Of a stretch of DNA of 59,970 bases, positions 33,869 through 44,300 are shown in pieces. A model generated the notes under the pieces. The model saw only the letters and a list, made by a program, of their open reading frames with translations. It ran no database searches and was not told where the DNA came from. Location: IMG/VR virus record IMGVR_UViG_3300030101_003657, positions 1 through 59,970 of that record; one strand, 5' to 3'. Position 1 is the first letter of the stretch; the number at the start of each line of letters is the position of its first letter. The translations under genes were made by a program, and so were the position numbers. This DNA is from a virus.

Positions 33869-35887
33869 ATGCCAACTTTAATGAATGTTGATTTTTTCAA
33901 CACTTTTGTTTTAAATAAATTTTCTAGTAGAAATGGGCAAAATGGTACAGCTAACTATTCGGTTCCAAGCATGGGTACTTTAAAGTTTTCCAAGGGGTGT
34001 ACAACTGGTAGCTCTTGGCAAAGACCTATTTTTTCAGGTGGTCAAAATAGAGACCCTTTTGGTAGTACTATAAGTGAGAGATGGTACATAGAAGAGTCTA
34101 GAATAAGAGGTGGTTTTAATAATGTTTCTATAGACCAAGGAGTTAGAGCTTATATTAATGAAGAAAATATATTCCAAGAACAAAGAATAAATACTTTAAT
34201 ATATTCTGGGATTTATAATTCTAGAACAGGCGTTAATAATACTAATGTTTTTTCAGTAGCGGATAGTATAACTAAATCTTTAAATATATCTTACGGTAGT
34301 ATACAAAAAACTTTTTCTGAAGAAACAAACTTAATAGTTTTTCAAGAAAATAAAATACACAGAGCTTTAATAGACAAAGATACTATATATACAACTGAAA
34401 GTGGTACACAAACTCAAGCTGGCAATGCTGTTATAGGTCAGTTTGTTGCTTATAAAGGAGATTATGGAATAAGTAAAAATCCAGAATCTTTTGCAATATA
34501 TAACTATAGAAAGTATTTTACAGACAAAAACCGTAATGCAGTCATGCGATTATCTAATGACGGCTTAACAGAGATAAGTAAATATGGTATGTTAGATTAC
34601 TTTAGAGATAATTTAGCTGAGATAAGTGATGATTTTGAAAACTGGGAAATAGAAACCCAATATGTTAGTGGAGGTAATGTTGGAGATTTAACAGTTGTTT
34701 TAAGTGGAGCTTCAGAGGTTTCTCCTGGCATGAACATTGAAGGTCAACCTGGTTATATAACATATATTGAAACAGTTGCTGGTGGTAAAAAGATTTTTTA
34801 TTCACAACCTTTTATAAGTTTTCTTGGTGTTGGTGCAGGGAGAGTAGGTAGTGTACAATTATCGGTGCCTGGTCATCCTCAATACATTACAGCTCCGGCT
34901 ACTACAACAGCATTAGCAGAGTTAATGGGCGAACCCGAGTTTGGGACTGGATTGACTCTTGATGTAGTTGCTGGAACCCCAGGTAGTCCCGGAGCTATAA
35001 CGTCTGTTAGTGTAGTTAACCCGGGTGTTGGTTACACTACTACCGCACCTGATTCTATAGTAGTCGTAGATTATCAATCTGGAACTCCACCAACTGGATT
35101 TATTGGCACAAGTATCGAGGTTACTTCATTATTACCAAGTGAACCTGTAATAGTAACTTCAAAAGTAAAAGGTAGAATACCAGGTGGATGGGATATACAT
35201 AGTAAAAATTATGTTTTATCTCTTCAAAAAAATCCACTAGAAGTTAGTCAAGATGAAACAACTTACAAAACAATATCATTTGACGAAGATATAAATGGAT
35301 GGGTTAGTTTTTTCAACTACAAACCTGGATTTATGTTTAGTAATTTAAATCAATATTTTAGTACTAACGGAATAAATCTTATGAAGCATTATCACGTTAA
35401 TTCTTCTGATACTTCAAGAGGTGAATTTAATGGTGGGTTATTTACATCAAGCGTTACTTTTGTTTTGAATGCTCAACCAAGTGTAATTAAAAATTTCAAC
35501 ACTGTTTTTTACGAAGGTAGTAATGGTTGGGAAATTGAAAGTTTTGTTTCTAGTAAAACAGGTGTAGACGATGGACAAACTGCAGGGACGAATGTTCAAT
35601 ACAGTGATCAAACTGCTTCTGTGTCAAGTTATAATGAAGGTTCTTATGTTGATCCTAATAGTGGTTATACTTTTAGAGCTGGATTTGATAGAAAAGAAAA
35701 TAGATATGTTTCTAACTTAAAAAATAATTCAACCGTGGCTGAGGGAGAGGTTTTATTCGGTGCTCAAATGAGTGGTATCAAAGGTTATTTTGCTACAGTA
35801 ACGATGAAGACTGATGATACTACAAATGTTGGTGGTTCTAAAGAACTATGGGCCGCTGGATCTAATTACGTAGTATCGTCATATTAA
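33869..35887 (+). CDS. Tail or virion structural protein (672 aa)
   Basis: Beta-rich with several recognisable subdomains: an N-terminal NVDFFNTFVLNKFSSRNG, a middle SGTQTQAGNAVIGQFVAYKGDYGISKNPES, and a GSPGAITSVSVVNPGVGYTTTAPDSIVV unit near 370-400. It contains VSFFNYKPGFMFSNLNQYF and VTFVLNAQPSVIKNFNTVFYEGS, phrases reminiscent of spike or tail-attachment proteins of aquatic phages. Probably a tail-tip or collar component; exact role unassigned. Confidence 0.65.
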   Translation: MPTLMNVDFFNTFVLNKFSSRNGQNGTANYSVPSMGTLKFSKGCTTGSSWQRPIFSGGQNRDPFGSTISERWYIEESRIRGGFNNVSIDQGVRAYINEENIFQEQRINTLIYSGIYNSRTGVNNTNVFSVADSITKSLNISYGSIQKTFSEETNLIVFQENKIHRALIDKDTIYTTESGTQTQAGNAVIGQFVAYKGDYGISKNPESFAIYNYRKYFTDKNRNAVMRLSNDGLTEISKYGMLDYFRDNLAEISDDFENWEIETQYVSGGNVGDLTVVLSGASEVSPGMNIEGQPGYITYIETVAGGKKIFYSQPFISFLGVGAGRVGSVQLSVPGHPQYITAPATTTALAELMGEPEFGTGLTLDVVAGTPGSPGAITSVSVVNPGVGYTTTAPDSIVVVDYQSGTPPTGFIGTSIEVTSLLPSEPVIVTSKVKGRIPGGWDIHSKNYVLSLQKNPLEVSQDETTYKTISFDEDINGWVSFFNYKPGFMFSNLNQYFSTNGINLMKHYHVNSSDTSRGEFNGGLFTSSVTFVLNAQPSVIKNFNTVFYEGSNGWEIESFVSSKTGVDDGQTAGTNVQYSDQTASVSSYNEGSYVDPNSGYTFRAGFDRKENRYVSNLKNNSTVAEGEVLFGAQMSGIKGYFATVTMKTDDTTNVGGSKELWAAGSNYVVSSY

Positions 35888-35902
35888 ATTAAATTAAATT
35901 AA

Positions 35903-36325
35903 ATGGAATTAAATATAAGAAGATTACAGAGTAAAGACTGGAAGACTTTATGTGAATGGTGGAAGGAATGGGACTTTGATTTTGTGCCTTCAAAAGATTT
36001 TTTACCTGATAATGGAACTGGTGGACTGATAGTAGAAACAAAAAACGGTGTAGGCATATGTAGTGTTTTCATGTACACAACAAACTCTAAAGTATGTCAG
36101 GTGAACTGGCCTTTGTCTAATATAAAATTTAGAGAAAAGCAAGTAAAGGATAAAGCTTTTAAATTACTTTTTTTAGGGGTTAAAAACATGTGGAAAAAAC
36201 ATCATGGAAAATATTTAATGTTTTATGGAGAAAATAAAACTATTAAGTTTCAAGAAAGATTAGAAGATGCAGGGTTTATTAAAACAGACGACAACACTTA
36301 TTCAGCGTTAATACAAAAAATTTAA
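35903..36325 (+). CDS. GNAT-like acetyltransferase protein (140 aa)
   Basis: Compact alpha/beta protein starting ELNIRRLQSKDWKTLCEWWKEWDFDFVP, with a strand GGLIVETKNGVGICSVFMYTT and the helix KDKAFKLLFLGVKNMWKKHHGK. It ends LEDAGFIKTDDNTYSALIQKI, the classic GNAT C-terminal strand. The acetyl-CoA pyrophosphate loop is not obvious, so catalysis is uncertain. Similar genes often occur among tail genes of aquatic phages. Leader is tandem ATTAA. Confidence 0.6.
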   Translation: MELNIRRLQSKDWKTLCEWWKEWDFDFVPSKDFLPDNGTGGLIVETKNGVGICSVFMYTTNSKVCQVNWPLSNIKFREKQVKDKAFKLLFLGVKNMWKKHHGKYLMFYGENKTIKFQERLEDAGFIKTDDNTYSALIQKI

Positions 36326-36328
36326 AAT

Positions 36329-36949
36329 ATGAGTAGAAGTAAAAAAGAAGCAGGAGAAGCTGAGGCTGATGGGATATTTGCAGGTTTAAAAACTCTTAGA
36401 CAAGCTGCTAAAGATTCTGTAAATAACAGAGCTGATGAATTAGCAGCTTTAGTAGCTAATAGACAGGATGTTATAAATCCATACGCAAACGTAACTAACA
36501 CTTACGCTGACTTAACTAACCAATTTGCTAACTTAGGTGTTGCCACTCAAGCCGCCGAGTTCCAAGCAGAGCAAGCTGACATAGCTTTAGCCAACACATT
36601 GGACACAATAGCTGCTACAGGTGCTGGCGCAGGTGGAGCTACTGCTTTGGCTCAAGCAGCTTTACAAAGTAAAAGAGGTATATCAGCTAGCCTAGAAAAG
36701 CAAGAGGCTGCAAATCAAAAAGCCGCTGCTAGAGGCGCTGCTAATGTAGATCAACTAAAAGCTCAAGGCGAAAGATCTATGCAAATGGCTAAGGCTCAAG
36801 GTGAAAGATTTGCTTTTCAAATTACTGAAAATAGAGAACAACAAGAAATTGATAGACAATCTAATTTATTAGACCAAGAAAGACAAGCTTTAGAAAACGC
36901 TATGAATGCACAAAATGAAGCTGATATTTACGAATCTCAACAATACTAA
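36329..36949 (+). CDS. Internal virion protein candidate, Ala/Gln/Asn-rich (206 aa)
   Basis: Helical Ala/Gln/Asn/Glu-rich protein with NPYANVTNTYADLTNQFANLG and a Gly/Ala-rich patch GAGAGGATALAQAALQSK, then a Gln-rich coiled coil. This style (short NPY/TN motifs before a Gln/Ala helix) is seen in internal or ejection proteins of podovirus-like phages. It is followed by two further genes that end in the giant virion protein, consistent with an ejection-protein cluster. Confidence 0.65.
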   Translation: MSRSKKEAGEAEADGIFAGLKTLRQAAKDSVNNRADELAALVANRQDVINPYANVTNTYADLTNQFANLGVATQAAEFQAEQADIALANTLDTIAATGAGAGGATALAQAALQSKRGISASLEKQEAANQKAAARGAANVDQLKAQGERSMQMAKAQGERFAFQITENREQQEIDRQSNLLDQERQALENAMNAQNEADIYESQQY

Positions 36950-36950
36950 A

Positions 36951-38384
36951 ATGAGTTACAAAAACCCTGCAAAAGTAATTAAAAACTCACCTACTGGAGG
37001 AGGTTTTTCAAATTCTGTAGCTGTTAGACAGGAAAAAATAAATGAAAGTACAAACAAAAAAAATATATCTTCTCTAATTCAAGGTGGTTTAAATGCTGTT
37101 TTAGCAAAACAAAATGGATTAAACAACCTAAACGAAAAAGTAACAAAGTCTAGTTTAGGAATTTATAACAGAATAGAGTCAGATGGATTTAAAACTGGTT
37201 TTAGTGAGTTTGACAGTAAGATGGAAAATTTACTTTTTAACGCTGTAACTAAGTTTAATAAAATAAAAGGTAGTATAGAAAATGGTACTTCTCAAGACTT
37301 AGAGTTAAGTAAAAGAGGTTTAGGGTCTATAAACAACATGATAGATCAAGCTGGTGATGGTACTAAAAATATTTTAGCTGTTAGTAGAGCTATAAAAGAA
37401 CAAGTTAATACAAATAAGTTAGATGAACAGTTTAGTGTTACTGGAGCGCCTGCACATCAATTAGCTATTATAGAAAAAGCTAGTAACGGTAGTGGAGATA
37501 TAGAAATTTTAGAGGAAAACGATAATATAATATTAATTGACAATAACCCTGGAGACTGGTATATTGAGGATGATTATGGTAATTTAACAAAGGGAACTGG
37601 ACCTGCAAGATTGAACATGTTTGAGTTCAATAGAAGCGTTATGGATAAAAATAATAATTACTTAAAGTACAAAGTAGACCCTACAAAAGTAGAAGAGTCC
37701 GCGTGGAGCGAAATTGTTAAGCAAGATAGTGGTTACAATCCTAACTATGTAACAGATGAAGACGGTAAGTATAGTATGACTGTTGAACAACAAAAAGCTT
37801 TTAAAGATAAAGTAACAGGTTTAGCTAGTTATAAAAAAGATGATAAAGGTTTTTATACTTATCTACCTGGTGACTACAACAACGAATACAATGGTTTTGC
37901 TACATTATTAAGAAAAAGAGGAGAAAGTATATGGGAAGACGAAGGTAACATGCAGGCGATTGTTAAAAGTAAAAATTTAAAATCTCAATGGCCTAAAATA
38001 TTTCCACAACCAGGCACTAAGGAGTTTAACGAGTTTGTAGAAAACCAATACATACCTGCTTTAGAATGGTTAGCTGAAGAAACATTAAGAAAAAATTCTC
38101 AAGATATTAAATTAGATCAACCAGGTGATAATATGTCAAGTAATGAAAATAAAACTACTGGTAGTAAGGAAAATAAAAACAAAAGCCCTTATAAAACTCA
38201 AGAAGAGTTTAACAACGCTTGGAACAATGCTAATCCTGGAGATAAACTAATTGGGCTTGATGGAAAAGAATATACTAAACCTGTGGAACTTGGGGGGTCG
38301 CAAGATCGCACATCCGCTGATGGGCAAACTAGGAGTTTCAATATGATGGAGAAAGAAGCTTTAGGTAAATTGAAAATGAATTAA
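36951..38384 (+). CDS. Internal virion protein candidate (477 aa)
   Basis: Start placed at ATG 36951 (MSYKNPAKVIKNSP), one base after the previous stop; an earlier in-frame start at 36906 would lie inside the upstream gene. Contains a Lys/Asn-rich helical middle and an acidic segment DIEILEENDNIILIDNN with GDWYIEDDYGN, and ends in a Lys/Asn-rich tail before QTRSFNMMEKEALGKLKMN. No domain recognised. Gene order places it with the ejection proteins. Confidence 0.6.
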   Translation: MSYKNPAKVIKNSPTGGGFSNSVAVRQEKINESTNKKNISSLIQGGLNAVLAKQNGLNNLNEKVTKSSLGIYNRIESDGFKTGFSEFDSKMENLLFNAVTKFNKIKGSIENGTSQDLELSKRGLGSINNMIDQAGDGTKNILAVSRAIKEQVNTNKLDEQFSVTGAPAHQLAIIEKASNGSGDIEILEENDNIILIDNNPGDWYIEDDYGNLTKGTGPARLNMFEFNRSVMDKNNNYLKYKVDPTKVEESAWSEIVKQDSGYNPNYVTDEDGKYSMTVEQQKAFKDKVTGLASYKKDDKGFYTYLPGDYNNEYNGFATLLRKRGESIWEDEGNMQAIVKSKNLKSQWPKIFPQPGTKEFNEFVENQYIPALEWLAEETLRKNSQDIKLDQPGDNMSSNENKTTGSKENKNKSPYKTQEEFNNAWNNANPGDKLIGLDGKEYTKPVELGGSQDRTSADGQTRSFNMMEKEALGKLKMN

Positions 38385-38386
38385 TT

Positions 38387-41300
38387 ATGGAAGAATTTAG
38401 ACCACCTGCAGATGCTGTAGAATTAGTAAGTAATGTTTTTATTCCACCATCAGACGCTATAGAGGTTTCTCAACAAGACGACGAAAAAAAGAAGAAAGCT
38501 GTTACAGAGAACACTGCGAATGTAGCAGCGGAAGATCAAAGCAGTACGGATTTATTATCGGGAAATGGTTCGTCGGACTCTCAAAAAAATAAAAAACCTA
38601 TTGTTTCTAGAGAGGATTTTAAATTAGAAGAAGATGAGTTTATTAAGAAAGTTTCTGAAAATCCTTTATTATCTCATTTAAAAATACAAACTACTTTTCA
38701 ACCTGGATATGATCAAATATATGTAAAAGGCTCCACAGGTGAGGAAGAGTTTGATCTAGACAGTAAGTGGAATAACTCTTTAAGTAGTATGGGCCCAGGT
38801 AGTACTCCTGATCCAACGGCTGGTGATAAAGAATATAAAAGGTTTTTAGATTTTATTGAAAAAGAAATAGCTACATCTTCACCAGAAGCAAAAACTTTAG
38901 GTAGAAAAGGATTAGCAGAGTTTCAAAACGAAGATGGATCTTACGAATTAGAGCATATAGATTATTTTCAAAAAAAGAAAATTAAATTCAACGAACAAGA
39001 AGCTGTTAAAGTAGTAGAAGGCATAGAGAACGAAGTAGAAGAAACTCTTGCCAATGCTAACAAAATGTTAGGCTTAGCTGAAGATGAAGCAGGTTTGTTA
39101 CCTACCTTAAATGATGATCAAAAATCTAAATTAAGAAGACAATCTTACAACAATTACAGAGCTCAAGAAAAAGTAATAAAAGACGAAAATGCCAATATTG
39201 CTAATAAAGCCGGAGCTAACATAACTGAAGAATCTTTTAACAAAATATTTAACGCTGTATATGATGACGCTTATGCTAAAGCTAATCAAAGATCTATAAC
39301 AGATTACAACAATTACACATCTAAGTTTGAAAGAAGTGAGGATTTTAAAAACAATTTTAATGATGAAATGCTTTCTATTGGTGACAATAGAGAGTTATCA
39401 GAGTTAAATAAAAAAATTACTAGTTCTCAAGAAGCTATAGATAACTACACCGATAGATTAGAAAATGAAAACACGACACCAAATGAAAGAGCTTCTATAC
39501 AAAGTCAACTAAATAAAGCTATAAAAAATAAAGAAGATAATATAAAAAAGTTTGAGGAAAAAAGTAAAATATTTTCTTTCAGTATAGAGGGTGAGCAAAA
39601 TATAAGTAGACTTACAGATGCTAGTGGTAATTGGATAAACCAAACTGTTGTTGATGAAGAAAGTAGAAAATCATTAAATAAGTTAGTTAAATCTACAGAG
39701 CAATCTGCTTTAATAGAAGCTAATGTAAGTAATCCTTCTAATCCTAAGTTATCTCCAGCTGAAAACTTAAGAAATATGAGTGATGATGCTGTTTATAACT
39801 TACAAAAAGCTATTGAAGTTGGAAACGAAAGAAAAGTATTTATACCTTTCGATGTTTCAGAAGCTGGATCTAGTTCTGTTCTTGAATTTTTACCTGGACA
39901 AAAAGCTATCTGGTCTAAAATGATAAAAATACCTGGTGTTAATATTAAGAATTTAACTAATAAAAGTGGTGCTGAATTAACTTATTCTCAACTAGCTCAA
40001 GCAGGTATAAACTCAGAAGAGTTTGAAGGTATTATAGATCAATTTGGCATTAGCTTAGATAAAGATAGAGATCTTTTTGGTGATGCTGGCTTAATTAGTC
40101 AAAAAGAAATAGATCAATATAAAGCTTGGGAAAAAAAATATAGAGAAGAAAAAGCTGTAGCTACAGGCTTGTGGAACGCTACAAATTTAAATCAAGACTA
40201 CGGTAGTATAACTAAACCTGGAGATAAGTGGTATGATATACCAGGTCATCTCAACAATTTAGCTAGCTCTACTACTGGAACTTTTTCCGAACGATGGTTT
40301 GATGCTAGTCCTTCTGAAGCTAAAAAAGCTAGAGGTTTTGGTAGTGAAAAAGGAAATGAAGCTGATATAACTAAAGAACTTAATATATTAAAAGATCAAT
40401 ATAATAACTCACAAGCTGTAAAAGACGGTGAGTTAAAAAGTATTGAATTTACAAAAGACCAAGAAAAAGCATTATCTAGTACGATGTATCAAGACGTAGC
40501 AAATGGTGTTGGTGAGTTTGTGCCTATGATAATTGAATTAGCTGCTGTTAGTTTAGCTACTGAAGGTGCTGCTACTATACCAATGATCGCTTCTAGATTA
40601 TCTAGGATGGCACCTTTGACAAAACATTTACTTTACGGTGGTATTGAAGAAGTTAAAATGCAAGCGCTATTTGATATGCCACCAACGGGTGGTGCTGCCT
40701 TTTATACTTTAGGCCATGCTACTCGTAACATGTTCAAGTTTTCAGGTCCATTGAGGTTTTTACAAGGAGCATTTGACAAGACAATAAAGTCAGGTGTTAT
40801 TGGTGCTGCTTCTTCAGAATTTGCTCATTTAACAGAAAAAGGTTTTGAACAATTAGCTGGAGATGGGACTTCTTTTTCTAATGAGTTTAATAAATTTTAT
40901 TCTGACCAAGATGAAGTTACTAAGCGTATAATAACTAACGCTGCGGTATTTGGTTTAACTGGAGTTCATAATCTTAAAAAACTAGATTACTCTACTCAAA
41001 GAATGAAATTTAATACGCTTAATGAAATAAGTAACAAGATAGAAGCTATAGAGAAAGATATAAGTGATAGAAAAAGTAATATAGATAAATTAGAAAAGAA
41101 AGGCGGTGTAATTATACCTAAAGAGTTAGAGGTTAAGTTAACACCTGAAGACATTAAAAAATATGCTACAAAGGAAGAGCTACAGAAGCTAGATCAATAC
41201 ACTAGTGATTTTTATAATGTTAACAAAATGTTTCAAGCAGAGGCTTTAGCTAAAGGTTTAGATCATAAAAAAGTCCCACTACAAGAATTTGAAAAAAACT

Positions 41301-44300
41301 TTAACAACGCTTATACTAAGCCAATAAATGAAATGCTAAACAAACTAACTGGTGGCAATTATAATCCACCTGAAGTAAAGTTTACAACTGATAGAGAGTT
41401 TTTTACTGGAAACGAAACGGCTAAGTACGTCTCTGGCGCAGGTAAATCAAAAGGAGGAGTTATATATTTTGATATAAACAAGTATGTTCCTGGTAAAGCT
41501 ATACATGAATTCACTCACTTAGCTTTAGATATTTTTCACAAACAAAACCCAACAGCTAAAGAAAATATGTTAAAAAAGTTTAGCGAAATGTTTAAAGGTG
41601 TTGATTTAGGAGAGGTTACTGGAAACAAAAATATAGAGGGTTTTAAAGGTGAAGAACTGATGGAGGAGGTAGGTGAAGCTTATAAGCCTGAAATAATAGA
41701 AGCTTCAACAAGAGCTGGTAATGCAAAAGCTGGAGAGATGTTAAAGCAAGAGGAGTTTGTTACGTTTATAGCTGAAATGCTTACCAAGCCTGAGTTCTAT
41801 TATCAAAACACTAAAAAGGCTAGTAACATACTTAAAGACATGAAAGATTATGTTACTAACGTACTGCAAGGTAACGGAATGATGGAGGTTAAAGCACCTG
41901 AAACAGCTCAAGAAATGGTTAACTTAATTGTTAACATGGGTGAAAATGTTAGACAAGGTAGACAGTTTACTAATCAATTTGAAAAAGCTTTTTTAAAAGA
42001 TATAAATATAGAGGGTTTATATTTTGAGCAAAAACTATCTGGCAATCCAGAAGGTAAGTCTAGTTTTGTAGAAACAAAAGCTAACGCTAAAGCTTCTAAA
42101 GATTTAGTTGAAAGTATAGTTGAAGAAAATACTAGGTTAGTAGGAGATCTTAAAGAAGCTATAGAGTCTGAAAATTTAACCAAACAAATAGATATAAAGA
42201 ACGATTTAGCTTTAAACAATGAGCCTCTAATCCAAGACTTTGTTAATCAAAAATTCAAACCAGGTTTAGGTGTAACTAGAGATGAATTTAAATCAGGAGT
42301 TTACAGTCATGTTTTTGATAAAGTAAACAAAACTTATAATCCAATAAAAAACCCTGAGTATGGAGCTTATTTAAGACAAGTACTATTTGGAGGTGGTGGT
42401 TTTGGCGGAGGCCGACTTGGTGATATATTAAGAGAAATAGGTCAAAAAGAAGATTTATTTCTCAAAAGTACTGAAGATCCTAACGTGCAAAGAGAACTAA
42501 AAAATATAGAACAAGATGCTCCAGCACCTGTAGAAACTTCTAAAAAAGGAGATATTGTAGTGGCAAAAGAATTAAATAAAAGATTGAATAATGTAGCTGA
42601 GCCATTAGTGTCTGCTATTAAAGAAAAAATACCTACTGATCTAAAATTACAAGAAGAGTTTTTAAAAGATAAAACTTATAAAACTTTAAAAGATTTAGCA
42701 GCTAAAGAAACTCAAGAGATGTTTGGTATAAAACCAAAGCCAGGTAATTTAACTAAGTCAGATGTTAAAAACGCTCAAATGTTTATTAACAGAAATCCTG
42801 ACTTATTTTATTCTTTACTACCTAAACAACATACTACTAAAAGAGTTAACATTGGAACCAAAAACGAACCTAAGTTTGTAACTAGGCCAGATAAAGCAAC
42901 TGGAGTTCAAAACGTGTTGTTAGACGCTTTTTATAATAAAGGAACTAGAAAAGATAACTTAACACCTTGGACTAAAAAACCTTCTTCAGATGTTAAAACA
43001 GCAGAGTTTTTAGAATTATTTGGTATAACAGATAGAAACAATCCAAACCTATACAAGAAAGATAGCAATGTTAGTGCCAGAATAAAAGCTTTAGTTGAAC
43101 AAACAGGTAGAATAATTACTAATCAAACTGTAAGAGAAGTTACAGGAGCCACAAAAGTAGGAGAAGGTAGAGCAGAAACTATGGCTTCTAAAGAATTAGT
43201 TGAGTCTTTATTGGGAGCTTATGATCTTGTTTCTAAAAATAGAATACTTACTAAAGCTGATAAAGCAAGGTTATTAAAAACTTTAACTAAAGAAAACGAA
43301 AAGAAAGAAATAAGAGACTTAGACGGTGCTAGATTATTTGCTGCTATTGAAAGAGGTTTAAAGAGAGAAGACATAAAGAAAGTAAGTGACTTAAACTTAG
43401 ATAAAGACATAGAGTTGTTTGAGCAGTTAACTATAGAGGATATTGCTAGAAGAGAAGAGATCACACCTGCTGAAGTTAGAGAAAGATACATGAGTGAAGA
43501 AATGGCTTCTATAACTGATGGTAAGAAACTAAAAGCTAGTATGCCTGGAACAGTATATAGATCAGCTGAAGAAAGAGGAAAATCTGCTACTTTTAAAAAA
43601 GCTAAACCTTATCACATAGCTTTGATAGAGGAGATGATACCTAGAGGATCTAAGTTTAGTGAAATGCCACAGAAATACCAAAAAATGGTAATGAGCACTA
43701 TGGGTATGGGGGATTCTAGAGGTAAAACAAATGGTAAAAGTTTTACGTTTAAACAATATAATGTTGCGGAGGGGAATTACACTGGTTTATTAGAGGCTGT
43801 ATACGGCATAAAAGAAGCAAATTTAAAAGGTAAAGGAGAACCTATTGAATCATTTGCTGAAAACATCAACATATCATCTCCAGGTGGTGGTAAGAAAAAA
43901 ATTACTGAAGCTGAAATTAAATCTAGTAGTGTAGAAGAATTCCAAAAATTAGCCGGCAAAGCTATATTAGGTAGAGGACAAACAAGTGTTGACAAAGTTT
44001 TAAATGCTAATAAAGAGTCTTTAAAAAGAATATATAATTCTGCTAAAAATGTAGTTAAAAATGCTAAAGATCCTATAAAAGCTTTAGATCATATAATAGA
44101 CTTAATGCTTGCTCAAACTAATAGATCCATAGGTGGGATTAAAGGTTTAGCTGGAATTGAAAGTGCAACTATGGAAGGTATGAGAGGTTCTAATCCAGAG
44201 CTAGCAAAAGAACTTCACAATGAACACTTAACTGAGTTACTTACCATGACTAAGAACTTTGGTAAGATGATGGAAAGGTTTATTAATAAAGAACAATCTT

